Made by a program: the position numbers and the translations under genes. 64,000 nt of DNA from Chitinophaga pendula (GTDB lineage Bacteria > Bacteroidota > Bacteroidia > Chitinophagales > Chitinophagaceae): NCBI RefSeq assembly GCF_020386615.1, contig NZ_CP077769.1:7489501-7553500 (forward strand), in the 5' to 3' direction. Below the pieces are notes generated by a model, which was given only the letters and a program-made list of their open reading frames with translations, made no database searches and was not told the origin of the DNA. Below, piece after piece: positions 10,455 to 18,680 of this stretch (its first letter is position 1; every line of letters begins with the position of its first letter).

Positions 10455-10793
10455 CCTACACCCCGGATCGATTTTCATAATAAACCCATTTGCTTGGCGA
10501 CCATAACGGACTAGTATACTCAAACTAGTAGCCGCCGTTTTCCTCATACTGCGACCACACCCGCCTGGCCAGCCTGCGATTTATCAGCTTCCTGGTTCCC
10601 ATTACTTTGGCCATGCACACCTTCTGGACGTTTACCGATCCCATACAATGACAAATGGACCTCGTCCAATTCCTGAAAAATAAAATGAAAACGCATAGAA
10701 AAGGGGGGACTGCAGGCTTGCCCTTTCTGATGTGAAATAAACCCACACCAATCATATAATCAGAGAGAAAGAAAAAGTAAGGGAAAAATAAAA
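10455..10793. other. non-coding stretch with only doubtful short ORFs
   Basis: Between the phased repeat and the hairpin at 10794. A 29-codon minus-strand frame (10614-10525, beginning MAKVMGTRKL) has a basic, helix-like composition but no supporting family or clear expression signal. The longer frame reaching to 10830 through it crosses the terminator hairpin and is judged spurious. Confidence 0.35.
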
Positions 10794-10811
10794 GGAGGCT
10801 AGAGAGCCTCC
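10794..10811 (-). terminator. terminator directly after a 15-codon ORF
   Basis: A perfect 7-bp stem (10794-10800 with 10805-10811) with a 4-nt loop; on the minus strand it is followed by TTTTATTTTT. The stop codon of the tiny ORF ends at 10812, so no spacer separates the two. Confidence 0.85.
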
Positions 10812-10859
10812 TTACCATTTTATCAACCAAAATCTAAATCGCTTATGGATCGAATCCAT
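10812..10859 (-). CDS. possible micropeptide, 15 residues
   Basis: ATG at 10859, stop at 10814-10812. The peptide is MDSIHKRFRFWLIKW, strongly basic and aromatic. The start codon lies in a 7-bp hairpin (10844-10850 with 10854-10860, 3-nt loop), and the stop codon touches the terminator. It could be a leader peptide, a small membrane-active peptide, or part of a short regulatory RNA; the sequence alone does not decide. No gene that would need a leader lies close downstream (yqgE starts over 500 nt on). Confidence 0.4.
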   Translation of the reverse strand: MDSIHKRFRFWLIKW

Positions 10860-10907
10860 ATCGATGTATGTAGAAACTTTATTTGCTTATTTGTAACTGA
10901 ATACTAT

Positions 10908-10935
10908 CAAATTTAGTACCAGATTGTAGGGCAAA
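10908..10935 (-). promoter_or_regulatory. candidate promoter of the short transcript
   Basis: On the minus strand TTTG (10935-10932) and TAAATTTG (10915-10908) are 16 nt apart, a little closer than the usual 19-21. A transcript from here would start near 10900 and end at the hairpin around 10785, about 110 nt. Confidence 0.45.
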
Positions 10936-11123
10936 TTTACGTAAGAATCACATAAAAAAATCAGACAGTGCCCGTTAAAATTACGTTAAAGTGATGCTGT
11001 TTTGTGAAACGCAAGCTGGTAAGCAGTTTGAGCATTATAATTTTGTATCAATAGTTGCAGCAGCAATGAAAAATACAGGTGAGAAATTTATTTTTCGCAG
11101 TGCGGTTTTTTGCTCATCATATA

Positions 11124-11140
11124 CACGTCACATTGACGTG
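11124..11140. promoter_or_regulatory. 17-bp palindrome upstream of the kinase gene
   Basis: CACGTCA-CAT-TGACGTG, a perfect 7-bp inverted repeat 82 nt before the histidine kinase start codon. It lacks a T-tract in either useful direction, so an operator-like role is more likely than termination. The binding protein is unknown. Confidence 0.4.
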
Positions 11141-11221
11141 AAAAAAAGTCGTGATTTAACAAAATAACTGACCGCCCGTAGCATTGTTGTGAGTATCTTT
11201 AAAGTTTACTGCCATTTATAC

Positions 11222-12571
11222 ATGATACCGCTAAAGAAAATATTTCCTGTCATCGTTGTTTTGATCACATTGTCCTTGCTGGGCATTATCTACATCCAGG
11301 TCAGCTGGATACGTAGTACCGCCATCCTCCGCAAGGAACAGATGGACCAGCATATCACAGAAGCCACCGACCTCGTTCGCGAAGCCATGGTCAACCGCCA
11401 GGGTACCGCCCTACGCCTCAAAATGGATCGTGTGGAACATACCGAAAAAGGACTCACATTTGATAGATACGAATTCAAACCTGCATACATCCCACCCGTT
11501 AGCAGCCGCTGGGAAATATCCGAAGTACGCCGCCTCATCGCCGATAAATTACGCGAACGCAAACTCGACACCACCTTCGGATTTGCCGTCTTCGGCAAAA
11601 TCGCCTTCGGTAGCGAAATACGCATGCAATCCGCCAACTTCGCCAATATCGTCGAACAGGCCCGCTACGACAGCGCCGGATATGTCGCACAATATATCCC
11701 GCTCATCTCCAGCTACGAAAGCTTGAACGAACAATCCGAAACACTCGTTATCGTATTGTCCAACAGCAACAGAAACCTGCTCGCATCCCTCAGCTGGATG
11801 ATCATCGGCGGCATCCTCTTTACCGTCATTATCATCACCGCATTCGCCCTCACCATCCGGACCATGCTCAATCAGAAAAAACTGTCTGAGATCAAATCCG
11901 ACTTTATCAATAACATGACCCACGAACTGAAAACACCGCTAGCCACCATATCACTGGCCATCGATGCCATCGGCAACGAAAAAGTCATGGACAACCGCGA
12001 TAAAATCCGATACTTCTCCGGTATCATCAAAGAAGAAAATAAACGCATGAACAAACAGGTGGAAAGCATCCTGCAATCCGCCCTCCTGGAAAAAAATGAG
12101 ATCACCCTCAACCTCCAGGTCATCGACGCTCACCAGGTAATCCAAAATACCGTAGATAACCTCCAGCTACAGCTGGCAGCCAAAGGTGGAAAAGCAGAAC
12201 TACGGCTCGATGCTATCAACCCGATCATCAAAGCCGACGACGTACACTTCTCCAACCTGATATTCAACTTGCTCGACAATGCCATCAAATACTCCCGGGA
12301 AAACCTGGAAGTCGTTATCGGCACCTATAATACACGCAAACACCTCGTTATCACCGTCACCGACAACGGCATCGGCATGACGCGCGATACCATTTCACGT
12401 ATCTTTGAAAAATTCTATCGCGCTCACACCGGCAATGTACACAACGTAAAAGGTTTCGGCCTCGGCCTCGCATACGTAAAAGCCATCGTGGACGCTCACA
12501 AAGGGAAAATAAAAGTAGATAGCACCGTAGGAAAAGGTAGTAAATTCACACTCGAATTCCCACAGGAATAG
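11222..12571 (+). CDS. sensor histidine kinase (RprX-like)
   Basis: 449 residues from ATG at 11222; a GTG at 11189 would add 11 residues before the first membrane helix. Layout: membrane helix 6-25, periplasmic sensor about 26-190, second helix 191-214, then the kinase core. His234 lies in the H-box NNMTHELKTPLA; N-box NLLDNAIKYS, G1 box VTDNGIGM, F box FEKFYR and G2 box GFGLGLAYV are all intact. It autophosphorylates and passes the phosphate to a response regulator. None is adjacent; the OmpR-type regulator at 29860 is the only one in the window. The pair resembles RprX/RprY of Bacteroides. Confidence 0.93.
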   Translation: MIPLKKIFPVIVVLITLSLLGIIYIQVSWIRSTAILRKEQMDQHITEATDLVREAMVNRQGTALRLKMDRVEHTEKGLTFDRYEFKPAYIPPVSSRWEISEVRRLIADKLRERKLDTTFGFAVFGKIAFGSEIRMQSANFANIVEQARYDSAGYVAQYIPLISSYESLNEQSETLVIVLSNSNRNLLASLSWMIIGGILFTVIIITAFALTIRTMLNQKKLSEIKSDFINNMTHELKTPLATISLAIDAIGNEKVMDNRDKIRYFSGIIKEENKRMNKQVESILQSALLEKNEITLNLQVIDAHQVIQNTVDNLQLQLAAKGGKAELRLDAINPIIKADDVHFSNLIFNLLDNAIKYSRENLEVVIGTYNTRKHLVITVTDNGIGMTRDTISRIFEKFYRAHTGNVHNVKGFGLGLAYVKAIVDAHKGKIKVDSTVGKGSKFTLEFPQE

Positions 12572-12598
12572 TTACGTTACATCGGAAATCATCGAATC

Positions 12599-13411
12599 AT
12601 GGCTTTATCAGAAAGAGAACTGGATCAATTCAAATATCCTATAGCCGTTCCCGGTATAGGAGTGGATATGCAGGAGAAAATAAGGAATTCACGTATACTC
12701 GTAATAGGCGCAGGTGGCCTCGGTGCCCCCATCCTCCAATACTTGGGCGCCATGGGCGTAGGGGTAGTCGTAATAGCCGATTACGCCGTCATCACCGCAC
12801 AAGACATGCATCGCCAACAAATATACCAGATGCAGGACCGGGGAAAACATAAAGCCAAAATGGCCGCCAGCAGACTGTGGGCCACCAATCCATTCACCAA
12901 ATATTTTGATATCGTCCGCCAGGTAAAACCCGAAAATGTGGAAAAACTGCTGCAAGGCATCGACTTCGTCATCGACTGCTCCCAGCACGGCCCCACTCAC
13001 CTCATGGTCAACGATGCCTGCATCGTCAACAACAAACCTTTTATCATCGGGGAAGTACACAACTGGGTCGCCTGGTACGCCGGCTTTAACATAGCTCCCG
13101 CATCCGGCGAAGCTCCTGCTTCTTATCGCTGCAGCATCGCCCTCGCCGACGAATACCGCAACTTCGACGCCGGCGCCCTCGGCTCCACACATGCTACCAC
13201 CGCCCTCATGATCGTCAATGAAGTACTCAAATACCTCATCGATGTACCAGGTGGTCTTGCCAACAAGTTCCATAGCCGCGACTTCCTGCACAATCGTTTT
13301 GAAGAACATAACCTGGTCGCAGATCCAGCCGTCATCACCGCCACAAAAGCGCAGGGCGTATTGTCCGCCGATGAATACCAGCTGGATATCGTACCCGATC
13401 CGGAAGACTAA
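12599..13411 (+). CDS. ThiF/MoeB/HesA-family E1-like protein, degenerate
   Basis: 270 residues, 27 nt after the kinase gene. The nucleotide-binding GAGGLG loop is at about 37-42 and the family pattern continues (Asp-Cys-Ser in place of Asp-Cys-Thr-Asp, then NDACIVNNKPFIIGE). Family members adenylate the C-terminus of small sulfur-carrier proteins. Here the two Cys-x2-Cys zinc pairs of MoeB/ThiF are missing (only one Cys at SYRCS), and the Asp-rich loop that contacts the substrate is altered. It may be an altered-function member; no ThiS or MoaD partner gene is nearby. Confidence 0.78.
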   Translation: MALSERELDQFKYPIAVPGIGVDMQEKIRNSRILVIGAGGLGAPILQYLGAMGVGVVVIADYAVITAQDMHRQQIYQMQDRGKHKAKMAASRLWATNPFTKYFDIVRQVKPENVEKLLQGIDFVIDCSQHGPTHLMVNDACIVNNKPFIIGEVHNWVAWYAGFNIAPASGEAPASYRCSIALADEYRNFDAGALGSTHATTALMIVNEVLKYLIDVPGGLANKFHSRDFLHNRFEEHNLVADPAVITATKAQGVLSADEYQLDIVPDPED

Positions 13412-13445
13412 ATAACCAATCAATTTCACCTTTTATCCTGCTCCA

Positions 13446-14240
13446 ATGCGCAGATTCCGTGTACTGTTATATTGGATGATCGCCTTTTATATACTGGTAG
13501 GAATAGGTATCTATGCCTTCCAGGAAACATTGATCTTCCACCCGGAAGGCCTGCCGGCCAACTATACCTTCCGGTTCAAAGAGCCGTTCGAAGAAATTCG
13601 CATCCCGGTCAATAAAAAAGAACAACTCAGCGCCGTCCTCTTCAAAGCCGCACAGCCCAAAGGAATATTACTCTACTTCCATGGCAATGCCCGCAATATC
13701 AACTGGTACGCCGATCGTACCACCGACTTCACCAAAGCCGGATACGATGTGCTCATGATGGACTACCGCACCTTCGGCAAAAGCACCGGTACCCTCACAG
13801 AAGAGGGAATATATACCGATGCCCTGCTCATGTATGATATCGCTCGCAAACGCTTCGAACCGGGTAAGATCATCCTCTACGGCCGCTCCCTCGGCACCGG
13901 CGTCGCCGCCCAGCTGGCCGCCGTCAGAGATTGTAGATCCCTCGTACTCGAAGCTCCCTACTATAGCGTAGATGACGTAGCCGGACACTTCGCTCCCTTC
14001 TACCCATATAGCCTCCTGCTGCAATACCGGTTCCCCACCTACCAATACCTGCCCAAGGTAACGGCGCCCGTCACCATTTTCCATGGCACAGACGATCACA
14101 CCGTTCCCTACTCCTCAGGAAAACAATTGGAACAATTCTTTAAAAAGGGAGATACATTCGTTACCATTCAGCATGGCCATCATAACGACCTGGCAACAAC
14201 GCCGCAGTATCAGCAGCGCATAAAGGAAATACTACAGTAA
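13446..14240 (+). CDS. alpha/beta hydrolase, membrane-anchored (BEM46-like)
   Basis: 264 residues with an N-terminal membrane helix (about 7-25). The oxyanion motif FHGNARN, nucleophile elbow GRSLG, acid in HGTDDHTVP and the His in HGHHND make a full Ser-Asp-His triad. The N-terminal FQETLIFHPEGLP segment is typical of the YqkD/BEM46 group of serine hydrolases, whose substrates are mostly unknown. It follows the ThiF-like gene by 34 nt. Confidence 0.88.
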   Translation: MRRFRVLLYWMIAFYILVGIGIYAFQETLIFHPEGLPANYTFRFKEPFEEIRIPVNKKEQLSAVLFKAAQPKGILLYFHGNARNINWYADRTTDFTKAGYDVLMMDYRTFGKSTGTLTEEGIYTDALLMYDIARKRFEPGKIILYGRSLGTGVAAQLAAVRDCRSLVLEAPYYSVDDVAGHFAPFYPYSLLLQYRFPTYQYLPKVTAPVTIFHGTDDHTVPYSSGKQLEQFFKKGDTFVTIQHGHHNDLATTPQYQQRIKEILQ

Positions 14241-14273
14241 CAATAGCCGGTGTACCGGCGTGTAACCACCGCA

Positions 14274-15185
14274 CTACGATTTGTGCAGCTGTAACACACC
14301 GGTACGCTCACCTACCTTCAGATGATGGCGGGCGCCAAGCATCAGCGTATAATTCTCTACCTGGTGACCGGAAGGGAATCCGTAACACACAGGATATTTA
14401 TAGTCCTTTACAATATTATGAATGATCTCATACTCCGTCTGACCAAAAGGTGTCACCGTCTCCTGGCCATCCGTAAATGTTCCTACCACCAACCCCGCCA
14501 GCTTATCCAGCCATCCGGCCCGCTTCAGATTATACATCATCCGGTCCACATTGTACCGGTACTCACCGATATCCTCCAGTAATAATATCTTACCCTTAGT
14601 ATCCACCTGCGAACGCGTACCAGACAGGTTCGCCAACAAACACAAATTGCCTCCGGTAAGGATACCGCTGGCTTCACCCGTCCGGTTCAGCTCATGTGGC
14701 GCAAAACTGTATTTATATGCATTCCCTTTCAAGGCCAGCCGCAGACTGTCCACATATTTGTTCTCCGCAGTCTCCGGCTTAATACCACTACACATCACCG
14801 AGTGTAAAGTAGGAATGCCATACCGCTGCTGAATATGAGCGTGTAAAGTAGTCACATCACTGTAGCCACAAAGCCATTTAGGATGCTTCCGGAACTTCGT
14901 AAAGTCCAGCTTGTCCAGCAGGCAAACCAGACCATACCCGCCACGACCAAATACGATCGCTTTGATACTCGGATCATCCAGCATGTCCTGCAACTCCTCC
15001 AGCCGCAACTCATCCGGCGCGGAAAAATTGTGAAAGCTTGTCCCTACCGTAATCCCCAGATGCACCTGGAACCCCCAGGAACTCAACACCTCAGCAGCAT
15101 ACTCCGCTGCCTGCAACTCCATTTTACTGCTGGAACACGTCACGCCTATCAGATCCCCTTTTTTGAGGTATGGTGGAATTTTCAT
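14274..15185 (-). CDS. LD-carboxypeptidase (peptidase S66)
   Basis: 303 residues, normal length. It cleaves the L,D bond between meso-diaminopimelate and the terminal D-Ala of murein tetrapeptides during cell-wall recycling. The catalytic Ser is in GYSDVT, the Glu in LLLEDIGE and the His in FPSGHQ, matching LdcA. GGYGLVCLLD near the N-terminus is also typical. It converges on the hydrolase gene (33-nt gap, containing a weak 5-bp hairpin). Confidence 0.93.
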   Translation of the reverse strand: MKIPPYLKKGDLIGVTCSSSKMELQAAEYAAEVLSSWGFQVHLGITVGTSFHNFSAPDELRLEELQDMLDDPSIKAIVFGRGGYGLVCLLDKLDFTKFRKHPKWLCGYSDVTTLHAHIQQRYGIPTLHSVMCSGIKPETAENKYVDSLRLALKGNAYKYSFAPHELNRTGEASGILTGGNLCLLANLSGTRSQVDTKGKILLLEDIGEYRYNVDRMMYNLKRAGWLDKLAGLVVGTFTDGQETVTPFGQTEYEIIHNIVKDYKYPVCYGFPSGHQVENYTLMLGARHHLKVGERTGVLQLHKS

Positions 15186-15201
15186 TATACGTTGCTTTAG
15201 T

Positions 15202-15209
15202 TACCTTTG
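15202..15209 (+). promoter_or_regulatory. -7 element upstream of metG
   Basis: TACCTTTG in the plus direction. No convincing TTTG is found at the usual distance upstream. If used, it gives metG a leader of about 150 nt. Confidence 0.5.
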
Positions 15210-15364
15210 CTGATTATTAAGCCACTGGCAGTGAAGAAATGGTATGACAAACAGATACCGTTCATTTATAACCAGGAGTTTACAGGGCTAAGTTGATAAA
15301 TAGTTTTATACATTCCAACACCTGTACTAGTAAATAATTTTATTTAAGCATTCTTTAAGATAGC

Positions 15365-17452
15365 ATGGCAAAATTTAATAGATATTTAATTACGGCAGCA
15401 TTACCATACGCCAATGGACCCGTTCATATAGGCCATCTGGCTGGCTGCTACCTGCCTGCGGACATTTACGTGCGGTATTTACGCGCCCGCAAGGCCGATG
15501 TGAAATTTATCGGTGGTACCGACGAACATGGCGTTCCCATCACCATCAAAGCCATGCAGGAAAACGTATCCCCCCAGGACATCGTAGACAAGTATTACAA
15601 GATCATCAACGAGAGCTTCTCCGATATGGGGATCTCCTTTGATATATTCTCCCGTACCTCCAGGCAGATACACCACGAAACCGCCGCCGCCTTCTTCAAA
15701 AAGATGTACGACGATGGCCGCTTCGATGTAAAAGAAAGCGAACAATACTACGACGAAGTGAAAAATGTATTCCTCGCCGATCGCTATATCATCGGTACCT
15801 GCCCTAAATGTGGTAACGATCGCGCCTATGGCGACCAGTGCGAACGCTGCGGTAGCTCCCTCAGCCCCGACGAACTGATCAACCCACGCTCCGCTCTCAG
15901 CGATGCCACCCCCGTCAAACGCAAAACCAAACATTGGTACATGCCCCTCCAGAACTATGAGCCCTGGCTCAAAGAATGGCTGCTGGAAGGCCATAAAGAA
16001 TGGAAAAATAACGTGTACGGTCAGTGTAAAAGCTGGATCGACAACGGCCTCCAAAGCCGCGCCATGACCCGCGACAGCTCATGGGGTGTTAAAGTTCCAC
16101 TCCCCGACGCCGAGGGTAAAGTACTCTACGTATGGTTCGATGCCCCCATCGGATATATCTCCGCTACCAAAGAACTGACACCCGACTGGGCCGACTACTG
16201 GTGTAAAGATGATACCAAACTCGTACACTTCATCGGTAAAGACAATATCGTATTCCACTGTGTGATATTCCCAGCCATGCTAAAGGCCCATGGCGGATTC
16301 GTACTGCCGGAAAACGTACCCGCCAACGAATTCCTCAATATCGAAGGCGAAAAAGTATCCACCTCCCGCAATTGGGCCGTATGGGTACACGAATACGTAA
16401 AAGACTTCCCCGATCAACAGGATGTCCTTCGGTACGTACTCTGTAGCACCGCCCCCGAAACAAAAGACAACGACTTCACCTGGAAAGATTTCCAGGATCG
16501 TAATAACAACGAACTGGTAGCCATATTCGGCAACTTCGTCAACCGTACCATGGTGCTCATGCACAAACTCTGCGGGGGCAAAGTACCGCCCTTCCACATC
16601 GATATCAAAGATGACAAGGACGACCAACTGCTCAATGCCCTCCGGAACGGTAAAACGAAAATCGAAGAAGCCCTCGAAAACTTCCGCTTCCGCGACGCCC
16701 TCTCAGAAATGATGAACGTCGCCCGCGAAGGCAACAAATATCTCCAGGAAAAACAACCGTGGATACTGGCCAAAACACCAGAGTCCCAGGCCGAAAATCA
16801 ACAGCAGATAGATAACTGCCTGCATCTCTGCCTGCAACTTACCGCCAACCTGGCCATCTTCTGCAACCCGTTCTTCCCCTTCACCGCACAGAAGATCTGC
16901 CACATGCTCAAAGTGGTAGACCGCGTACTGGATTGGGAAAATGCCGGCAGCCTCAAACTCCTTAGCGTAGGATACTCCCTCCGCCCACCTGAACTCCTCT
17001 TCAAAAAGATCGAAGACGACCAGGTAAAAGCACAGGTGGAAAAACTGCATGCCGGCCTCAAAAAAGCAACAGAAGCAGCCGCTCCGGCGCTAGCAACACC
17101 CGCAGCAGCAGAACCAGCACCGCCCAAACCGGAAATACAATACGACGACTTCGCCAAACTCGACCTCCGCGTAGGTACCATCCTCGAAGCAACCAAAGTG
17201 GAAAAAGCAGATAAACTGCTTAAACTACTGGTCGACATCGGCACCGAAAAACGAACCGTCGTATCCGGTATCGCCATGCACTTCAAACCGGAAGAGATCA
17301 TCGGCCAACAGGTAACACTCGTCGCCAACCTCGCCCCGCGCAAAATGAGAGGCATCGAAAGCCAAGGCATGATCCTCATGGCAGAAGACAATGGTAAACT
17401 CATATTTGTTAACCCCGCCACCGCAGTAACACCGGGGAGCGGCGTAAGCTGA
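15365..17452 (+). CDS. metG: methionyl-tRNA synthetase
   Basis: 695 residues. It charges tRNA-Met with methionine using ATP in the cytoplasm. HIGH is at 21-24 and the KMSKS-type loop reads KVSTS at 330-334. A zinc knuckle [18 protein letters not shown] lies in the connective domain. After an Ala/Pro-rich linker, residues 588-695 form the C-terminal tRNA-binding (EMAP-II/OB-fold) domain, with LDLRVGTI and VVSGIA motifs, used for dimerisation. It ends in a strong terminator. Confidence 0.98.
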   Translation: MAKFNRYLITAALPYANGPVHIGHLAGCYLPADIYVRYLRARKADVKFIGGTDEHGVPITIKAMQENVSPQDIVDKYYKIINESFSDMGISFDIFSRTSRQIHHETAAAFFKKMYDDGRFDVKESEQYYDEVKNVFLADRYIIGTCPKCGNDRAYGDQCERCGSSLSPDELINPRSALSDATPVKRKTKHWYMPLQNYEPWLKEWLLEGHKEWKNNVYGQCKSWIDNGLQSRAMTRDSSWGVKVPLPDAEGKVLYVWFDAPIGYISATKELTPDWADYWCKDDTKLVHFIGKDNIVFHCVIFPAMLKAHGGFVLPENVPANEFLNIEGEKVSTSRNWAVWVHEYVKDFPDQQDVLRYVLCSTAPETKDNDFTWKDFQDRNNNELVAIFGNFVNRTMVLMHKLCGGKVPPFHIDIKDDKDDQLLNALRNGKTKIEEALENFRFRDALSEMMNVAREGNKYLQEKQPWILAKTPESQAENQQQIDNCLHLCLQLTANLAIFCNPFFPFTAQKICHMLKVVDRVLDWENAGSLKLLSVGYSLRPPELLFKKIEDDQVKAQVEKLHAGLKKATEAAAPALATPAAAEPAPPKPEIQYDDFAKLDLRVGTILEATKVEKADKLLKLLVDIGTEKRTVVSGIAMHFKPEEIIGQQVTLVANLAPRKMRGIESQGMILMAEDNGKLIFVNPATAVTPGSGVS

Positions 17453-17471
17453 TAACGTATACAACAAACAT

Positions 17472-17515
17472 AAAAAGCAGGGGGGATACGACCAGTCGTA
17501 TCCCCCCTGCTTTTT
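17472..17515. terminator. strong bidirectional terminator
   Basis: A perfect 20-bp stem (17472-17491 with 17496-17515) with a 4-nt loop, flanked by A and T runs, between metG and the convergent MarR-GNAT gene. Confidence 0.93.
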
Positions 17516-17533
17516 TAATAAAACCGCTGCCGG

Positions 17534-18484
17534 TCACAACTCCAACTCCATCTTAATATCCGCGCGCGCATACACGCCCCCGTCCAGCGGTATCGTAATG
17601 AATCCTAACTTCTTGTACAGGTTCACCGCCACCGCAGAGCCCTGCGTATTGGAATACAAAATGATCTTTTTAGCTTTCAGCTGCTTACCCTTGTCAATAA
17701 TCGCCATCCCCAGCTTCAACCCGATATTACGCCCACGCATACGCTCATCTACCGTCATCTTCGTCATCTCATACACCCCCGGCCCCGCATATTTCAGCGC
17801 ACAGGTACCTACCACCTCATCCGCATACACCGCCAGCAAGATCGCTCCGCCATCCTGCAATATCAGCTGCTCCGGATCACTCAACACATCCATATCCGTC
17901 TGCTCGACCGTAAATGCCTTCGAAATCCACGCCAGGTTCAACGCCTTAAAGGCCTCCCGGTAACGATCCGAATAATCCACAATAGATACCTGCTGATGGG
18001 TGGGCAATTGATCCACCTCGGTAGCCCGGCTGAAAAAACTCTTCTTCGCCAGCTCCTGCTCTGTCTCCGCAATCGCTTTCATAAGATTATTATTAGTGTC
18101 AGTAATCGTTTGTAAAGCAGTAACGATCTTGTCCCATACCGGCTTCATCCGCTCTACTAATTCCTGCGCCTTCGGCGTCAGCTTCACCAGCCGCTTCCTC
18201 GAATCCGTCTTGTCAGCCACCGACCGGATCAGCTTCTGCTTCTCCAGCTCTTTCAGCAAACTGATCGTCGACGGATGCGCATAACCAATCTCATTCGCCA
18301 ACTCCAATACACTCAACGGCGACCGGTGCATCAACGTATAAATCACCGGAAACCACTTCGGCTCAAAATCTACCCCGAAATGCTGGTAGATCAGCTGACC
18401 GTCCTTCCGCAACTGATCACTCAACCGCTGCAACCGCGTCGATATCGCCAATACCCCCGAACTCGTAATTACATTTTCTTCCAT
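17534..18484 (-). CDS. MarR-type regulator fused to GNAT acetyltransferase
   Basis: 316 residues. Residues 1-145 are a MarR winged-helix domain: recognition helix in HPSTISLLKELEKQKLI and wing KTDSRKRLVKLT. Residues 165-316 are a GNAT domain with the acetyl-CoA loop Met-Arg-Gly-Arg-Asn-Ile-Gly and the C-terminal VNLYKKLGF signature. Fusions of this type are known in Bacteroidota and others; the acetyltransferase may modify a small molecule that the regulator senses, which is inference. It ends at the terminator shared with metG and probably controls itself from the 196-nt region before the divergent fadB-like gene. Confidence 0.9.
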   Translation of the reverse strand: MEENVITSSGVLAISTRLQRLSDQLRKDGQLIYQHFGVDFEPKWFPVIYTLMHRSPLSVLELANEIGYAHPSTISLLKELEKQKLIRSVADKTDSRKRLVKLTPKAQELVERMKPVWDKIVTALQTITDTNNNLMKAIAETEQELAKKSFFSRATEVDQLPTHQQVSIVDYSDRYREAFKALNLAWISKAFTVEQTDMDVLSDPEQLILQDGGAILLAVYADEVVGTCALKYAGPGVYEMTKMTVDERMRGRNIGLKLGMAIIDKGKQLKAKKIILYSNTQGSAVAVNLYKKLGFITIPLDGGVYARADIKMELEL

Positions 18485-18680
18485 ATAATGTGCCGTCTGC
18501 TTTATTTAGGTTCAAAACTACGTAGTTGACTACATATTTCAAAATCCATCTTGAATTCCACATACTTACCTTGTCCGGTAGATATTTTTATATTTTACAT
18601 TCTTTTAATCCATCTATAACAGATCACCGCCAAAAAACCTTAAATTCAAGCTTCATTTACACCTATCAACTGGCTATGCT

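Noticed and set aside
10525..10830. 101-codon minus-strand frame starting MVDKMVRRLSS
   Set aside because: It runs through a terminator hairpin and has a low-complexity start; only its last 29 codons look protein-like and no family supports it.
11124..11140. 17-bp palindrome read as a terminator
   Set aside because: The A-run lies on the wrong side for either strand, so it is kept only as a possible operator.
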